Assembly: GCF_004362215.1 (NCBI RefSeq)
Contig: NZ_SNWR01000002.1
Coordinates: 2,294,001 to 2,358,000 of the forward strand
Origin: Paractinoplanes brasiliensis
GTDB lineage: Bacteria > Actinomycetota > Actinomycetes > Mycobacteriales > Micromonosporaceae
DNA: 64,000 nt
Direction of reading: 5' to 3'
Under the pieces are notes generated by a model. That model worked only from the letters and a program-made list of their open reading frames with translations. It was not told the origin of the DNA and ran no database searches. Numbering within the stretch: position 1 is the first letter of the stretch; the number at the start of each line of letters is the position of its first letter. A program made the translations under genes and the position numbers. Shown piece by piece: positions 38,204 through 47,860 of the stretch.

Positions 38204-40900
38204 ATGTCGGCGAAGTGCGAGGGTTTGGACCTTCGTCTTCTCGGACCGGTGCGCGCGTCGGTCGGCGGGGCGGAGGTCGCTTTCGGTTCGGCGCGCCGTA
38301 CGGCGGTGCTCTGTGTGCTGGCCCTGCGGGCCGGTCGGGCCGTCTCCCGCGAGCAGCTCGTCGCCGCGGTCTGGGGCGAGGAGGCCCCGGCCAGCGCGAC
38401 CGCCAACGTCTACACGTACGTCTCGTCGCTGCGCCAGGCGCTCGAACCGGCACGCGACCGCTGGGCGGCCGGGCAGCTGCTCACCTCGGGCGGTGGCATC
38501 TATCAGCTGCACGTCCCGCCGGAAGCGGTCGACGTGCTGCGTTTCGAGGCGTTGCGCGAGGCGGCCCGCGAGCAGCGCGCGGCCGGCGACCCGGCAGCCG
38601 AGCTGGCCGCGGTGGAGGCGGCGCTGGCGCTCTGGGGTGACGGCGAACCGATGGCGGGGGTGCCCGGCCCGTTCGCCGCGGCGCAGCGACTGCGGCTCAC
38701 CGAACTGCGGCTGGCCACCGCCGACCGCCACGCGGTGCTGCTGGCCGGCCACACCACAGCCTCGCCGCTCACCGCCCACATCCAGCCCAGCCTCACAACC
38801 CCAGCACCCACCGCCCACACCCAGCCCAGCCTCACAACCCCAGCACCCACCGCCCACACCCAGCCCAGCCTCACAACCCCAGCACCCACCGCCCACACCC
38901 AGCCCAGCCTCACAACCCCAGCACCCACCGCCCACACCCAGCCCAGCCTCACAACCTCAGCACCCACCGGGCCCATCCAGCCCGGCGGCACGGCCGAGCC
39001 GCCCACCACCGCCGCCCGAACCGGACGCCGAACAGCACCCACCGCAGCCACCCAATTCCGCCCCACAGCCACCGCCCAGACCAACCGCACGGCCGCAGCG
39101 CCCAACAGCCACGCCCACCCCGGCCCCACAACCCCGCCGCCGACCGCCCGCACCCCGTCCGGACTCGGCCCCACAAGCTCGCTGCTCGCAGCCCGCACCC
39201 CGCCCGGACCCGGCCCCACAAGCTCGCTGCTCGCCGCCCGCTACGTGTCCGGGCCTGGCCCGGCCTCCGCGCTGCCGGCCGGCACCGCCCTGCCCGGCGG
39301 TCCGGCACTGCCCCATGCGCGCCGCTCTCCGGTGCCGCGGCAGCGACTGTTCCTCATCGGACGGACCGAGCAGGTGCGGCGCTTGCGTCACGCCGCCGCT
39401 GAGGCCCGCGCCGGGCGGGGCGTCAGCGTCCGGGTCGAAGGTGGCCCCGGGTCGGGCAAGACCGTGCTGGTGGCGGCCGCGCTGGACGGGTTCGAGCGGA
39501 TCGGCTGGGCCACCGGCGACGAACTGGCCCAGCGCACGCCGCTCGGGGTGCTGATCGAGAGCGCGACCGGCGTCGACGACGCCCTCGCGGCACGCCTGCA
39601 GGAGCTGGCCGAAAACACGGACGCGGCACCCCCGCAGAAGCTGGCCGAGAACACGGAAGCCGCACCCCTGCAGGATGTGACCGACAGCATCGATGCGGCA
39701 GGCCTGCGCGAACCGCCCACCGACGACGATGCATGCGGCATCGTGGAGCGGGCCGCCGCCCTCGTGCGTGAGGCCGCAGCCGAGGCGCCGCTGATTCTGG
39801 TCGCCGACGACCTGCACTGGGCCGACCCCCTCACCGTACGGGTGTGGTCCGCCCTGACCGCCGGGATCGCACAGCATCCGCTGCTGCTGGTGGCGACCAC
39901 CCGCCAGGCGACCGGTCCGCAGGGCGAGGTCGTCACCCTGCCCCCGCTCGACCCCGCCGCCGCGACCGCGCTGATCCGGGCCACCGCGCCGGAACCGCCC
40001 GAGCCCCGGCGGCTGGCCCGCATCCTCGACGACGCCGGCGGCAACCCGCACTATCTGCGGCACCTGGCCGAGGACCCGACCGGCGCGAGCCCGGCGGCCG
40101 CGGTCGGGGCGCACCTGGCGTCGCTGCCCGAGACCACCCGCGCCACCCTGCGCGGAGTCGCGTTCCTCGGCGCGTACGAGCTGACCCGTCCCGGCCCGCA
40201 TCCGGTCGCCGCCCGGGTGTCCGAGCTGGCCGTCGTCACCGAGCGTGACCCGGACGAGGTCGCCGCCGCGCTCGCCCCGGCCCGTGACGCCGGCCTGCTG
40301 CGCCTCGACGGCGACCGGGCCGAGTTCCGGCACCGGGTGGTCGCCCGCACCCTGCACGAGGGCACGCCCGGCGCGCTGCGGGTCGCCCTGCACCGCTCGT
40401 TCGCCGACCGGATCGCGGCCGCCGCCGGGCCGCCCGAGCTGGTCGTCGCGCAACTGCTCGCGGGGGAGGTCCCGCTCGACGACAACATCGCCGCCTGGTT
40501 GTCCGCCGAGGTCGAGCCGCTGGCCAGGCGCGCGCCGCAGATCGCGGTGACCATGCTGCAGCGGGTCCGCGCCCATCACACCCTGGCTCCCGTCCGCCGT
40601 CTGACGCTGACGGCGTGGCTGGCCCGGCTGCTGCTGCGCGGCCGGCGCAACGCGGCGGCCGAGGCGGGCTGGGTGGCCGCCCGCACCCCCGACCACGACC
40701 TGGCGGGTGAGATGCGCTGGATCGCGGCCCGGTCGCACGAGCAACGGGGCCAGTTCGAGACCGCGGCCGAGATCGCCCGGACGGCTCTGCGCGAACCGTG
40801 GATCACTCCACTGTGGGCGGAGGCGCTGCGCACCCTGCTGGCCCGGGTCGACACCCGTCTGACCCGGTCGCGTCCGGCGCTGACCGGCGACCGCTCGTGA
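38204..40900 (+). CDS. SARP-type regulator with ATPase domain and minisatellite-interrupted BTAD
   Basis: The 898-residue protein has the SARP winged helix (LDLRLLGPVRASVGG to about residue 105). The first half of a BTAD domain follows and stops near residue 185 (TADRHAVLLAGH), where the expected second half (HPLRE.. EALE.Y) is missing. In its place lie five 13-residue repeats (TTPAPTAHTQPSL) and a Pro/Thr-rich linker to about residue 375. An AAA-type ATPase then has Walker A EGGPGSGKTVLVAAAL near residue 410, with a small repeat (ELAENTDAAPP, KLAENTEAAPL) inserted, and Walker B LILVADDLHWADP. The ATG at 38204 begins the conserved domain. Confidence 0.85.
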   Translation: MSAKCEGLDLRLLGPVRASVGGAEVAFGSARRTAVLCVLALRAGRAVSREQLVAAVWGEEAPASATANVYTYVSSLRQALEPARDRWAAGQLLTSGGGIYQLHVPPEAVDVLRFEALREAAREQRAAGDPAAELAAVEAALALWGDGEPMAGVPGPFAAAQRLRLTELRLATADRHAVLLAGHTTASPLTAHIQPSLTTPAPTAHTQPSLTTPAPTAHTQPSLTTPAPTAHTQPSLTTPAPTAHTQPSLTTSAPTGPIQPGGTAEPPTTAARTGRRTAPTAATQFRPTATAQTNRTAAAPNSHAHPGPTTPPPTARTPSGLGPTSSLLAARTPPGPGPTSSLLAARYVSGPGPASALPAGTALPGGPALPHARRSPVPRQRLFLIGRTEQVRRLRHAAAEARAGRGVSVRVEGGPGSGKTVLVAAALDGFERIGWATGDELAQRTPLGVLIESATGVDDALAARLQELAENTDAAPPQKLAENTEAAPLQDVTDSIDAAGLREPPTDDDACGIVERAAALVREAAAEAPLILVADDLHWADPLTVRVWSALTAGIAQHPLLLVATTRQATGPQGEVVTLPPLDPAAATALIRATAPEPPEPRRLARILDDAGGNPHYLRHLAEDPTGASPAAAVGAHLASLPETTRATLRGVAFLGAYELTRPGPHPVAARVSELAVVTERDPDEVAAALAPARDAGLLRLDGDRAEFRHRVVARTLHEGTPGALRVALHRSFADRIAAAAGPPELVVAQLLAGEVPLDDNIAAWLSAEVEPLARRAPQIAVTMLQRVRAHHTLAPVRRLTLTAWLARLLLRGRRNAAAEAGWVAARTPDHDLAGEMRWIAARSHEQRGQFETAAEIARTALREPWITPLWAEALRTLLARVDTRLTRSRPALTGDRS
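38771..38975 (+). repeat. 39-bp minisatellite within the SARP gene
   Basis: Five near-identical 39-bp units encode TTPAPTAHTQPSL. The inner copies are identical at DNA level; the first and last carry one or a few changes. Such uniformity indicates recent expansion, and copy number may vary between strains. Confidence 0.9.
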
Positions 40901-40965
40901 AAGGGCGGGAAGCAATTGACCGTACGGGATCACGAGCCGGCGCGAGCACGAATCGGGGGACGCTC

Positions 40966-43900
40966 ATGAACGGCGAGGAGCGTTTGACCGTACGGGTTCT
41001 GGGGCCGGTGCGGGCGCGGATCGGTGAGCACGAGCCGGTGCTGGGCGCGGCGCGGCAGCGGGCCCTGTTCGCGCTGCTGGCGACCGCGGCCGGCCGGTAC
41101 GTGAGCCGTGACGAGCTGATCGCCGGCATCTGGGGCGGGTCACCGCCGGCCACCGCCGCGGGCAGTGTCTACACCTACATCTCCGGGCTGCGCCGGGTGC
41201 TCGGCGCCGGCCACCTGTTGTCCGGGCCCGCCGGGTACGCGCTGCGGGTGGCGGCCGACGACGTGGACAGCGAACGGTTCGCGGCGCTGTGCGAGCAGGC
41301 CGCCGGGCGGTCCGGCAAGGAGGCCGTGGCGCTGCTGGACGAGGCGCTGCGCCTGTGGCACGGCGACGACGCGTACGCGGGTCTGTCGGGCCCCCGTTTC
41401 GAGCTGGCCCGCGCCCGGCTGGCCGAGCAGCGGCTCGCCGCCGTCGAGCAGCGGGCGCGGCTGCTCACCGAGCTCGGCGACGACGGTGTGGTGGCCGAAC
41501 TGGCCGGGCTGGTCCGCGACCACCCGTTGCACGAGCCGCTGCACGAGCTGCTCATGATCGCCCTGGACCGGGCCGGGCGGCGCGCCGAGGCGCTGGAGGT
41601 CTACCGTTCGGCGCGGCACACGCTGCGGACCGAGCTGGGGGTCGAGCCGAGCGCCCGGTTCACCGAGGGTTACGAGCGGTTGCGCGCGCCCGCCGCGGCC
41701 GCCCGGCAGGAGCATCCGGTGCCGTCGCTGCTGCCGCCGCAGGTTGCCCGGGCACTGGCCGACGGCCGGTCGCGGGCGCCGCTGGCCGGCCGGGAGAGCG
41801 AGGTGAGCCGGCTGCGGGAGCTGGTGCGGGACCTGGCCGGCGGGCAGGGCGCGGCGGTGTGGGTCGAGGGCGAGCCCGGCATCGGCAAGTCGGAGCTGCT
41901 GACGGCGGCGTTCGCGGACGCCGGCGCGGCCGGTTGCCAGGTCGCCTGGGGCATCGCGGTCGAGCTCGACCAGCACGTCCCGCTGCAGGTGCTGATCCGC
42001 GCGCTGGGCCTGGAGGTGTCCTCGCCCGACAACCGGGTTGCGGCGGTGGCGGCCACGCTGCACACCGACGGCGAGGACGCGGCGGCCGACCGGTTGCTGT
42101 CCTACGTACGGGCGGCCTGCGCGATCGCCCCGCTGCTGCTGGTTGTGGACGACCTGCAGTGGGCCGGCCCGTCGGCGCTGCGGCTCTGGGACCGGCTCGT
42201 CGCGCTGACCCGGCGTCTGCCGCTGCTGCTGGTGGCCGCGGCCCGCGCCGAGCCGGACGGTGGCGAGCTGTCCCAGTTGCGCCGCCGGGTGCAGGCCCGG
42301 CACGGGCATCTGCTGCGGCTGGACGCGCTGCCCGACGAGGCCCTGGAGCAGCTGGTGGCGCGGCAGGTCGGCGCGGCGCTGGGCCCGAACCTGGCCGCGG
42401 TCGTGCCGAGCTCGGGCGGGAACCCGCTCTGCGCCCGTGAGATGACCGCCGCGCTGCAGCGGCGGGGCGTGGTCGAGGTGCACGGCGGCACGGCCGAGAT
42501 TCCCGAATCGGTCGAGGTGAGGGCGCCCGACTCGCTGCTCGCGATGATGTACGCCACCGTCGGCCGGCTCTCCCCCGCGGCCCGCGAGGTGCTGCGCATG
42601 GCCGCGCTGCTGGGCGCCCAGTTCGCCGTCGAGGACCTGGTCGCGGTGACCGGGAGACCCCCGTACGAGCTGGTGGGTGACCTCGAGGAGGCGTTGAGCG
42701 CGAACATCGTGGTGGACGCGGGGCCGGCGCTGGCGTTCCGGCACCCGTTCCTGCGGCAGGCCCTGCACGACGGCATCCCCGAGGGCGAACGAGCCGGTCT
42801 GCATCGGCACACCGCCGAGGTGCTGGCCCGTCGCGGTGTCAGCGCGGTCACCCGGGTGGCCGAGCAGCTGGCCGCGGAGCCGCCGGTGATCGACGAGTGG
42901 GTGGTGTCGTGGCTGGCCGAGCATCACGCCGAGCTGGTGCGGCGGGCGCCGCGGATCGCCGGTGACCTGCTGCGCGGCGCCCTGGCCGGCGAACGGACCG
43001 GTCCCCGGCACCGCGAGCTGCTGCTGGTCGCCCTGGTGAAACTCGATTTCCGGTACGAGCGGTGGCCGATCGACGAGGCCCGGGAGGCGGCCGCGCTCGC
43101 CACCGACCCGGCCGACCGCGCCGAGATGCGCCAGTTGCTGGCCGCGATGCTGTTCCGGCGCGGCGAGACGAGCACGGCGATCGGCGTGCTCGAGGACGCC
43201 ATGACGGACACCCGTACGCCGGGCATCTGGCACACGCGGCACCGGGTGCTGCTGGCCAACTTCCACCGCGGTCCGCTCGACGACCTGGACCGGGCCGACC
43301 GGACCGCCGCCGGCATCCACGAGCGGTCACTGCGCTCCGGGCAGCTCTACGAGGCCGCGTACGCGCTGCAGACGTCCTGGCTGACCAACTCGATCCGCCG
43401 CGATCACGAGCGGGCGCTGGCCTACACCGACCGCGCGCTGGCCCTGATGGAGGACCACCCGGACCTGCCCGGCATGTATCTCGACCTGCTCGACAACCGC
43501 ATGTTCACGCTGCAGAACCTGGACCGGCTGGACGAGGCCGAGCAGACGCTGCGGTCGGCCGCGCTCTACGCCATCCGGCACCGGCTGCCGTCGGGGCTGC
43601 CGGTCGCCTCGGCGGTGCAGTTCTATTGGCGGGGCCGCTGGGACGACGCGACGGCCGAGGTGGACGCGGTCACCGAGGACGCGCCCGGGATCACCTTCCT
43701 GGGCATGCGCGAGCCGGGTGCGGTCAGCATGCTGCTGCACGGGGTCGGCGCGCTGATCGCCGCCCGGCGCGACGACCCGGTGCTGGCCCGCGCTCATCTG
43801 GAACTGGCCGAGACGCTGCCGGCCAGCGGCGCCGAACGCGAGAGCTGCGACTTCCTTCTGGTGGCGCGGTCGCTGGTGGCCGAGCAGGAGGGCCGGGCCG

Positions 43901-44361
43901 ACGACGCGCTCGAGATCCTCGGCCCGCTGCTGGTGCCCGAGTACGCGCCGATGATGCTGCGGCACCAGTGGCTGCCCGCCGCGACCCGGCTGGCCCTGGA
44001 GGCGGGACGCCGTGACATCGCCGAGCGGGCCGGGCAGATCTGTGCCGGCGAGGCCGACCGCGAGGTCCATCCGGCCCGCGCCTTCACGGCCGCGGCGCTG
44101 TGCCGGGCCTTGCTCACCGGGGATCCGGCGCCGGCGCTGGCCGCGGTGGCCCGGTACCGCGCGGCGGGGCGGGTGGCCGAGCTGGCGTCGGCGCTGGAGG
44201 ACGCCGCGGTGCTGCTGGCCGCGGCCCGCCGTCCGCACGAGGCAGCGGTCGCCGGCGGCGAGGCGGTGGCGATCTTCGAGGGGCTGGGCGCGGGCTGGGA
44301 CCTGCGCCGGCTGCGGCGACGGCTTTCCGAGTACGGCGTCGACCCGGTCAGTGCAGGGTGA
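40966..44361 (+). CDS. Large SARP regulator with AAA ATPase and TPR-like tail
   Basis: The 1131-residue protein has the SARP winged helix (LTVRVLGPVRARIGEHEPVL), a complete BTAD (to about residue 240, ending ALEVYRSARHTLRTELGVEP), an AAA-type ATPase with Walker A EGEPGIGKSELLTAAF near residue 305 and Walker B LLLVVDDLQWAGP, and a helical-repeat tail of about 600 residues. It is related to the preceding SARP gene but intact. GGGGGA lies five bases before the ATG. Its end overlaps the YbaB-like gene on the other strand by 14 bases. It probably controls the type VII operon or a metabolite cluster; inference only. Confidence 0.92.
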   Translation: MNGEERLTVRVLGPVRARIGEHEPVLGAARQRALFALLATAAGRYVSRDELIAGIWGGSPPATAAGSVYTYISGLRRVLGAGHLLSGPAGYALRVAADDVDSERFAALCEQAAGRSGKEAVALLDEALRLWHGDDAYAGLSGPRFELARARLAEQRLAAVEQRARLLTELGDDGVVAELAGLVRDHPLHEPLHELLMIALDRAGRRAEALEVYRSARHTLRTELGVEPSARFTEGYERLRAPAAAARQEHPVPSLLPPQVARALADGRSRAPLAGRESEVSRLRELVRDLAGGQGAAVWVEGEPGIGKSELLTAAFADAGAAGCQVAWGIAVELDQHVPLQVLIRALGLEVSSPDNRVAAVAATLHTDGEDAAADRLLSYVRAACAIAPLLLVVDDLQWAGPSALRLWDRLVALTRRLPLLLVAAARAEPDGGELSQLRRRVQARHGHLLRLDALPDEALEQLVARQVGAALGPNLAAVVPSSGGNPLCAREMTAALQRRGVVEVHGGTAEIPESVEVRAPDSLLAMMYATVGRLSPAAREVLRMAALLGAQFAVEDLVAVTGRPPYELVGDLEEALSANIVVDAGPALAFRHPFLRQALHDGIPEGERAGLHRHTAEVLARRGVSAVTRVAEQLAAEPPVIDEWVVSWLAEHHAELVRRAPRIAGDLLRGALAGERTGPRHRELLLVALVKLDFRYERWPIDEAREAAALATDPADRAEMRQLLAAMLFRRGETSTAIGVLEDAMTDTRTPGIWHTRHRVLLANFHRGPLDDLDRADRTAAGIHERSLRSGQLYEAAYALQTSWLTNSIRRDHERALAYTDRALALMEDHPDLPGMYLDLLDNRMFTLQNLDRLDEAEQTLRSAALYAIRHRLPSGLPVASAVQFYWRGRWDDATAEVDAVTEDAPGITFLGMREPGAVSMLLHGVGALIAARRDDPVLARAHLELAETLPASGAERESCDFLLVARSLVAEQEGRADDALEILGPLLVPEYAPMMLRHQWLPAATRLALEAGRRDIAERAGQICAGEADREVHPARAFTAAALCRALLTGDPAPALAAVARYRAAGRVAELASALEDAAVLLAAARRPHEAAVAGGEAVAIFEGLGAGWDLRRLRRRLSEYGVDPVSAG

Positions 44362-44644
44362 TCTCGACCGGCCCCATCTTCTGCTCGGCCAGGCGACCGG
44401 CGTTGGCGGCGGCCGCCCGTACGGCCTGGGCAATGGCCTCCTGCAGCGCCTCGGCGTCCCGCTGCTCGTAGACCGCCGGATCCACCCGTACGGCCTGCAG
44501 CTTGCCCAGGCCGGTGGCGAGCACGGTGACCGTGCCGTCGGCGGAACGGCCCGTCACCACCGAACGCTCGAGGTCGCCCTGGGCGTCGCGCATCTGCTGC
44601 TCGAACGCCTGAGCACGCTCGAAGAACTCCTCCATGCCGGGCAC
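44348..44644 (-). CDS. YbaB/EbfC-family DNA-binding protein
   Basis: The 98-residue protein matches the YbaB/EbfC family: helical start MPGMEEFFERAQAFEQQMRD, the sheet region TVTVLATGLGKLQAVRVDPA and a closing helix AIAQAVRAAAANAGRLAEQK. Several type VII loci of actinobacteria carry such a protein, where the role is unknown; the family binds DNA as a dimer. The GTG at 44644 was chosen because AGGAGG, overlapping the upstream stop codon, lies five bases before it. It is the last gene of the minus-strand type VII operon. Confidence 0.88.
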   Translation of the reverse strand: MPGMEEFFERAQAFEQQMRDAQGDLERSVVTGRSADGTVTVLATGLGKLQAVRVDPAVYEQRDAEALQEAIAQAVRAAAANAGRLAEQKMGPVEITLH

Positions 44645-44653
44645 GGCCACCTC

Positions 44654-47600
44654 CTAGAGAACCGCGGCCAGGCCCACGCTGTGCCGCTGGACGGTCAGGT
44701 CGGCGAGCGCGAGGGTTCGCGACGCCGCGGTGCGGGTGAGTCCCCAGGACAGCAGGTGCGCGGCCCGGACCGTACGCTCGGGCAGCCCCGCAGCCATCTC
44801 GGCCAGCGCGGCCCGCACGTCGTCGGGCACCTCGTGACCCCGGCGCACCAGATGCCGTACGACGATCTCGGCCAGCTCGGCGGTGCTGTAGGCGGGCATC
44901 GTCCAGCGCCGCCCGAACACCTCGTCGAGTCCCGGCACGGCACCGAGTTCGCGGGCCGCGTCCGGCTCGGCGAGCAGCACGACCACCGGGTCGCCGGGGG
45001 CCCGCCGCATGGCGCCGACCAGCTCGGCCACGATGTCCGGGCCGCTGCCCGTGCCGTCGTCGCCCGCGTAGTCCACCAGCAGAACCCCGCCCTCGGCGTC
45101 GGCCATCGCGGCGTCGACCAGGCTGCGGGTCTGGCCGGGCCACTGCGGCGCCAGTTCCCGGCCGGTGCCGACCCGGATGAGCTGGCCCACCGGCAGCAGG
45201 TCGAGCTCGGACAGACCGGCCGCGTACAGCCGGGCGAACTCGCTGCGGCCGCTGCCGGCCGGCCCGGTCAACAGGACGTTCGCCTGTTTCCCGTACGCCC
45301 GTCGGCGGTTGCGCAGCTCGCACACCTGCAGCAGCGCCTCGCCCACGGCATCGCGTACGGGGGTCGCGCCGACCAGCGAGCACACCCGGCGCCAGCTGCG
45401 GGTGGCGTTGACGGCGCCGGCCGGGTTGCCGGCCACGTCGGGCTGGCCGGACTGCTCGACCGGCAGGTTCTCCAGCAGCTCCAGCTCGGGGGCCAGGTCG
45501 AGCGCGGTGAGCCGGTTCAGCTCGTTGTCCTTGGCCGGGGGCGCCAGGGCCAGCCGCGACGCCTGGTTGTTGATCATGGCTTCGAACAGCTTGCGGGCCA
45601 CACGGCCGTTGCCGAACGTCGAGTTCTTGGGGATGCGGGTGAAGTAGTCGCGCAGCGCGTCGACGGCGTCGTCGGTCAGCTCGTAGTAGTGCTTGCCGCA
45701 CAGGTTCGAGGTGATCGTGACCAGCTCGTCGACGGAGTAGTTGGGGAACTCGACCGTACGGGTGAAGCGGGACGCCATGCCCGGGTTCGACTCGAGGAAT
45801 CGCTCCATCAGCTCCGAGTACCCGGCCACGATCACGACCAGCTCGTCGCGGTGGTCCTCCATCATCTTCATCAGCGCGTCGATGGCCTCCTGCCCGAAGT
45901 CCGGACCGGCGCCCCCGGTGCCCGACGACAGCGTGTACGCCTCGTCGATGAACAGCACGCCGCCGAGCGCCTTCGTGACCAGCTCGGTCGTCTTGATCGC
46001 GGTCGAGCCGATGTACTGCCCGACCAGGTCGGCCCGCGCCGCCTCGACCATGTGCCCCTTGCTCAGGATGCCCAGCTCGGCCAGCACCGAGCCGTAGAGC
46101 CGGGCCACCGTCGTCTTGCCCGTGCCGGGCGGTCCCGCGAAGACCAGATGCCGGCTCATCGGGGGCATCGGCAGGCCCATCTGCTGCCGTACCTGGGCCA
46201 TCTTGATCAGGTTGATCAGCGCGGTGACCTCCTGCTTGACCCCCTTGAGGCCGATCAGGGAGTTCAGTTCGCGCAGCGGGCCGTCCAGTTCGCCCGCGGG
46301 CTCCTCCTCGCCGGCCGGATCCGCCGCGGGCGCCTCGGGGTGCGCCGGGGTCCGGCTGGTGCTCAGCACCTCGCCGGTCACGTCGGCGCCGGCCGCCTCA
46401 CGTACCTGGGGGCCGCCGCTCTCCTGCACCACGCACCTGGTCAGCGTGACCGGTTCGGTCGTCTCGACGTCGAACCCGGAGCCACCGCTGCCCAGCACCT
46501 CGCAGTCGGTGAACTCGCCCCGGCTGCCCGCGCCCAGCGCGACACCGTGCCGGCCGGCCCGGCGGATCCGGGTCTCGGTGGCCAGCACCACCGCGCCCGC
46601 ACCCGCCTCGACGCCGTCGCCCGGCGCCTCGGTGATCTCGGTGTCCCGCAGCCTCAACTCGCCGCCGGTGACCCGCAGGCCGGCCGCGCGGACCAGCGCC
46701 GACCGCAGCTCCAGCGTGCTCCCGCCGGCGGTGACCGCGCCGCCGAACCGCGCCTCCCGCACCGTGCCGCGGGCGCCCTCGGTCAGTTCCAGCGCCGGGG
46801 AATGCTCGATGTCGATGTCGGTCGCGTCCAGGGTGGCCCCGCCCTTGACCGACAGACCGGCGCCGGACGCCCGCAGCCGCCGCACCACCACCGCGGACGA
46901 GCCGCCGACCACAACCGGGGCGCTCAGCGTGGCGCCCTCGAACCGGGGCGCGGACTCGTCCTCCACGCTGATGCCGGTCGGAGCGCCGCCGAACGTGCAG
47001 TCGGTGAAACCCGGCTTGGCCTTGCCGGTGACGTGTACGGCGGTGTGCCCGGCGCCCTCGAAGTCGCAGCGCTCGAACCGCGGCGCGGCCCGGTCGGCGA
47101 CGTGGGCCGACTGGAGCGCGGCCCCCGTGAAGGTCGAGTCGCTGATCAGCACGTCGATGTCGCCACGCAGGAACAGGTCGACGTTGCCGCTGCCGGTCAC
47201 GGTGAGCCGCTGCAGGCGGGCCCAGCCGCGCTGCTCGACCACGACGGCGGGTTTGGCGGCGTCGCTGATCCGGCACTGCTCGGCGGTGAGCCGGCCGTCG
47301 CCGTTGACGCAGACGCTGTTCGCCTTCGTGCCCTCGATCGTGCAGCGGCGCAGGGTCAGCACACCCTTCTCGGTGACCACCACCCCTGACGTGCCGACCT
47401 CGGTGACCGTGGTGTCCTCGATCGTGCTGGGGGCGGCCGAGGTGACCACGACCCCCGCGCCGGCCGGACTGCGCACCACACAGTCACGCAGCGCGAGCGA
47501 GCCGTCGAGCCGGGCCAGCAACGTGGTCCAGGACGCCCCGGTGACCACACAGTGGTCGAGCGCGACCTCCCCGGCGTACACGTCGACCGCCGCCAGCTTG

Positions 47601-47860
47601 GGGTCGGCGCTGGCCAGCGTGACCCCGCGCAGGTGGGCGCCCTCACCGTGCACGACCAGGACGCTGCCCTCCTCGACCAGCACCTCAACCGGCCCGTCGC
47701 CGGCGGCGCTGATCGTGACCCGGTTCCCGATCACCAGCCTCTCGGCATACCGGCCACTGTGCACAGTGACGGTGGCGCCCGCCTCGGCCCTGGCCAGGGC
47801 GGCGCCGATCGTCGAGAAGGCCCCCGGTTCCCCGCCACCGACCACCAGATGCCGGGTCAC
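44654..47860 (-). CDS. EccA-like AAA protein with N-terminal beta-helix domain
   Basis: The 1068-residue protein begins VTRHLVVGGGEPGAFSTIGA. About residues 20-510 are right-handed parallel beta-helix repeats of the pectate-lyase/NosD type (recurring patterns such as LRDCVVRSPAGAGVVVTSAA, RFERCDFEGAGHTAVHVTG). A CbxX/EccA-type AAA+ module follows with Walker A GPPGTGKTTVARL near residue 577, VLFIDEAYTL and sensor-arginine segment GMASRFTRTVEF. A second AAA module has a changed Walker A (GPAGSGRSEF, Arg for Lys) and Walker B VLLVDYAGDD, so it may not hydrolyse ATP. Canonical EccA has a TPR N-terminus instead. The GTG at 47860 overlaps the stop of a tiny upstream frame. Confidence 0.88.
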   Translation of the reverse strand: MTRHLVVGGGEPGAFSTIGAALARAEAGATVTVHSGRYAERLVIGNRVTISAAGDGPVEVLVEEGSVLVVHGEGAHLRGVTLASADPKLAAVDVYAGEVALDHCVVTGASWTTLLARLDGSLALRDCVVRSPAGAGVVVTSAAPSTIEDTTVTEVGTSGVVVTEKGVLTLRRCTIEGTKANSVCVNGDGRLTAEQCRISDAAKPAVVVEQRGWARLQRLTVTGSGNVDLFLRGDIDVLISDSTFTGAALQSAHVADRAAPRFERCDFEGAGHTAVHVTGKAKPGFTDCTFGGAPTGISVEDESAPRFEGATLSAPVVVGGSSAVVVRRLRASGAGLSVKGGATLDATDIDIEHSPALELTEGARGTVREARFGGAVTAGGSTLELRSALVRAAGLRVTGGELRLRDTEITEAPGDGVEAGAGAVVLATETRIRRAGRHGVALGAGSRGEFTDCEVLGSGGSGFDVETTEPVTLTRCVVQESGGPQVREAAGADVTGEVLSTSRTPAHPEAPAADPAGEEEPAGELDGPLRELNSLIGLKGVKQEVTALINLIKMAQVRQQMGLPMPPMSRHLVFAGPPGTGKTTVARLYGSVLAELGILSKGHMVEAARADLVGQYIGSTAIKTTELVTKALGGVLFIDEAYTLSSGTGGAGPDFGQEAIDALMKMMEDHRDELVVIVAGYSELMERFLESNPGMASRFTRTVEFPNYSVDELVTITSNLCGKHYYELTDDAVDALRDYFTRIPKNSTFGNGRVARKLFEAMINNQASRLALAPPAKDNELNRLTALDLAPELELLENLPVEQSGQPDVAGNPAGAVNATRSWRRVCSLVGATPVRDAVGEALLQVCELRNRRRAYGKQANVLLTGPAGSGRSEFARLYAAGLSELDLLPVGQLIRVGTGRELAPQWPGQTRSLVDAAMADAEGGVLLVDYAGDDGTGSGPDIVAELVGAMRRAPGDPVVVLLAEPDAARELGAVPGLDEVFGRRWTMPAYSTAELAEIVVRHLVRRGHEVPDDVRAALAEMAAGLPERTVRAAHLLSWGLTRTAASRTLALADLTVQRHSVGLAAVL

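Noticed and set aside
44012..47389. An 1125-codon plus-strand frame opposite the EccA-like gene
   Set aside because: Antisense shadow; the minus strand carries Walker motifs and beta-helix repeats, while this frame has no recognisable domain.
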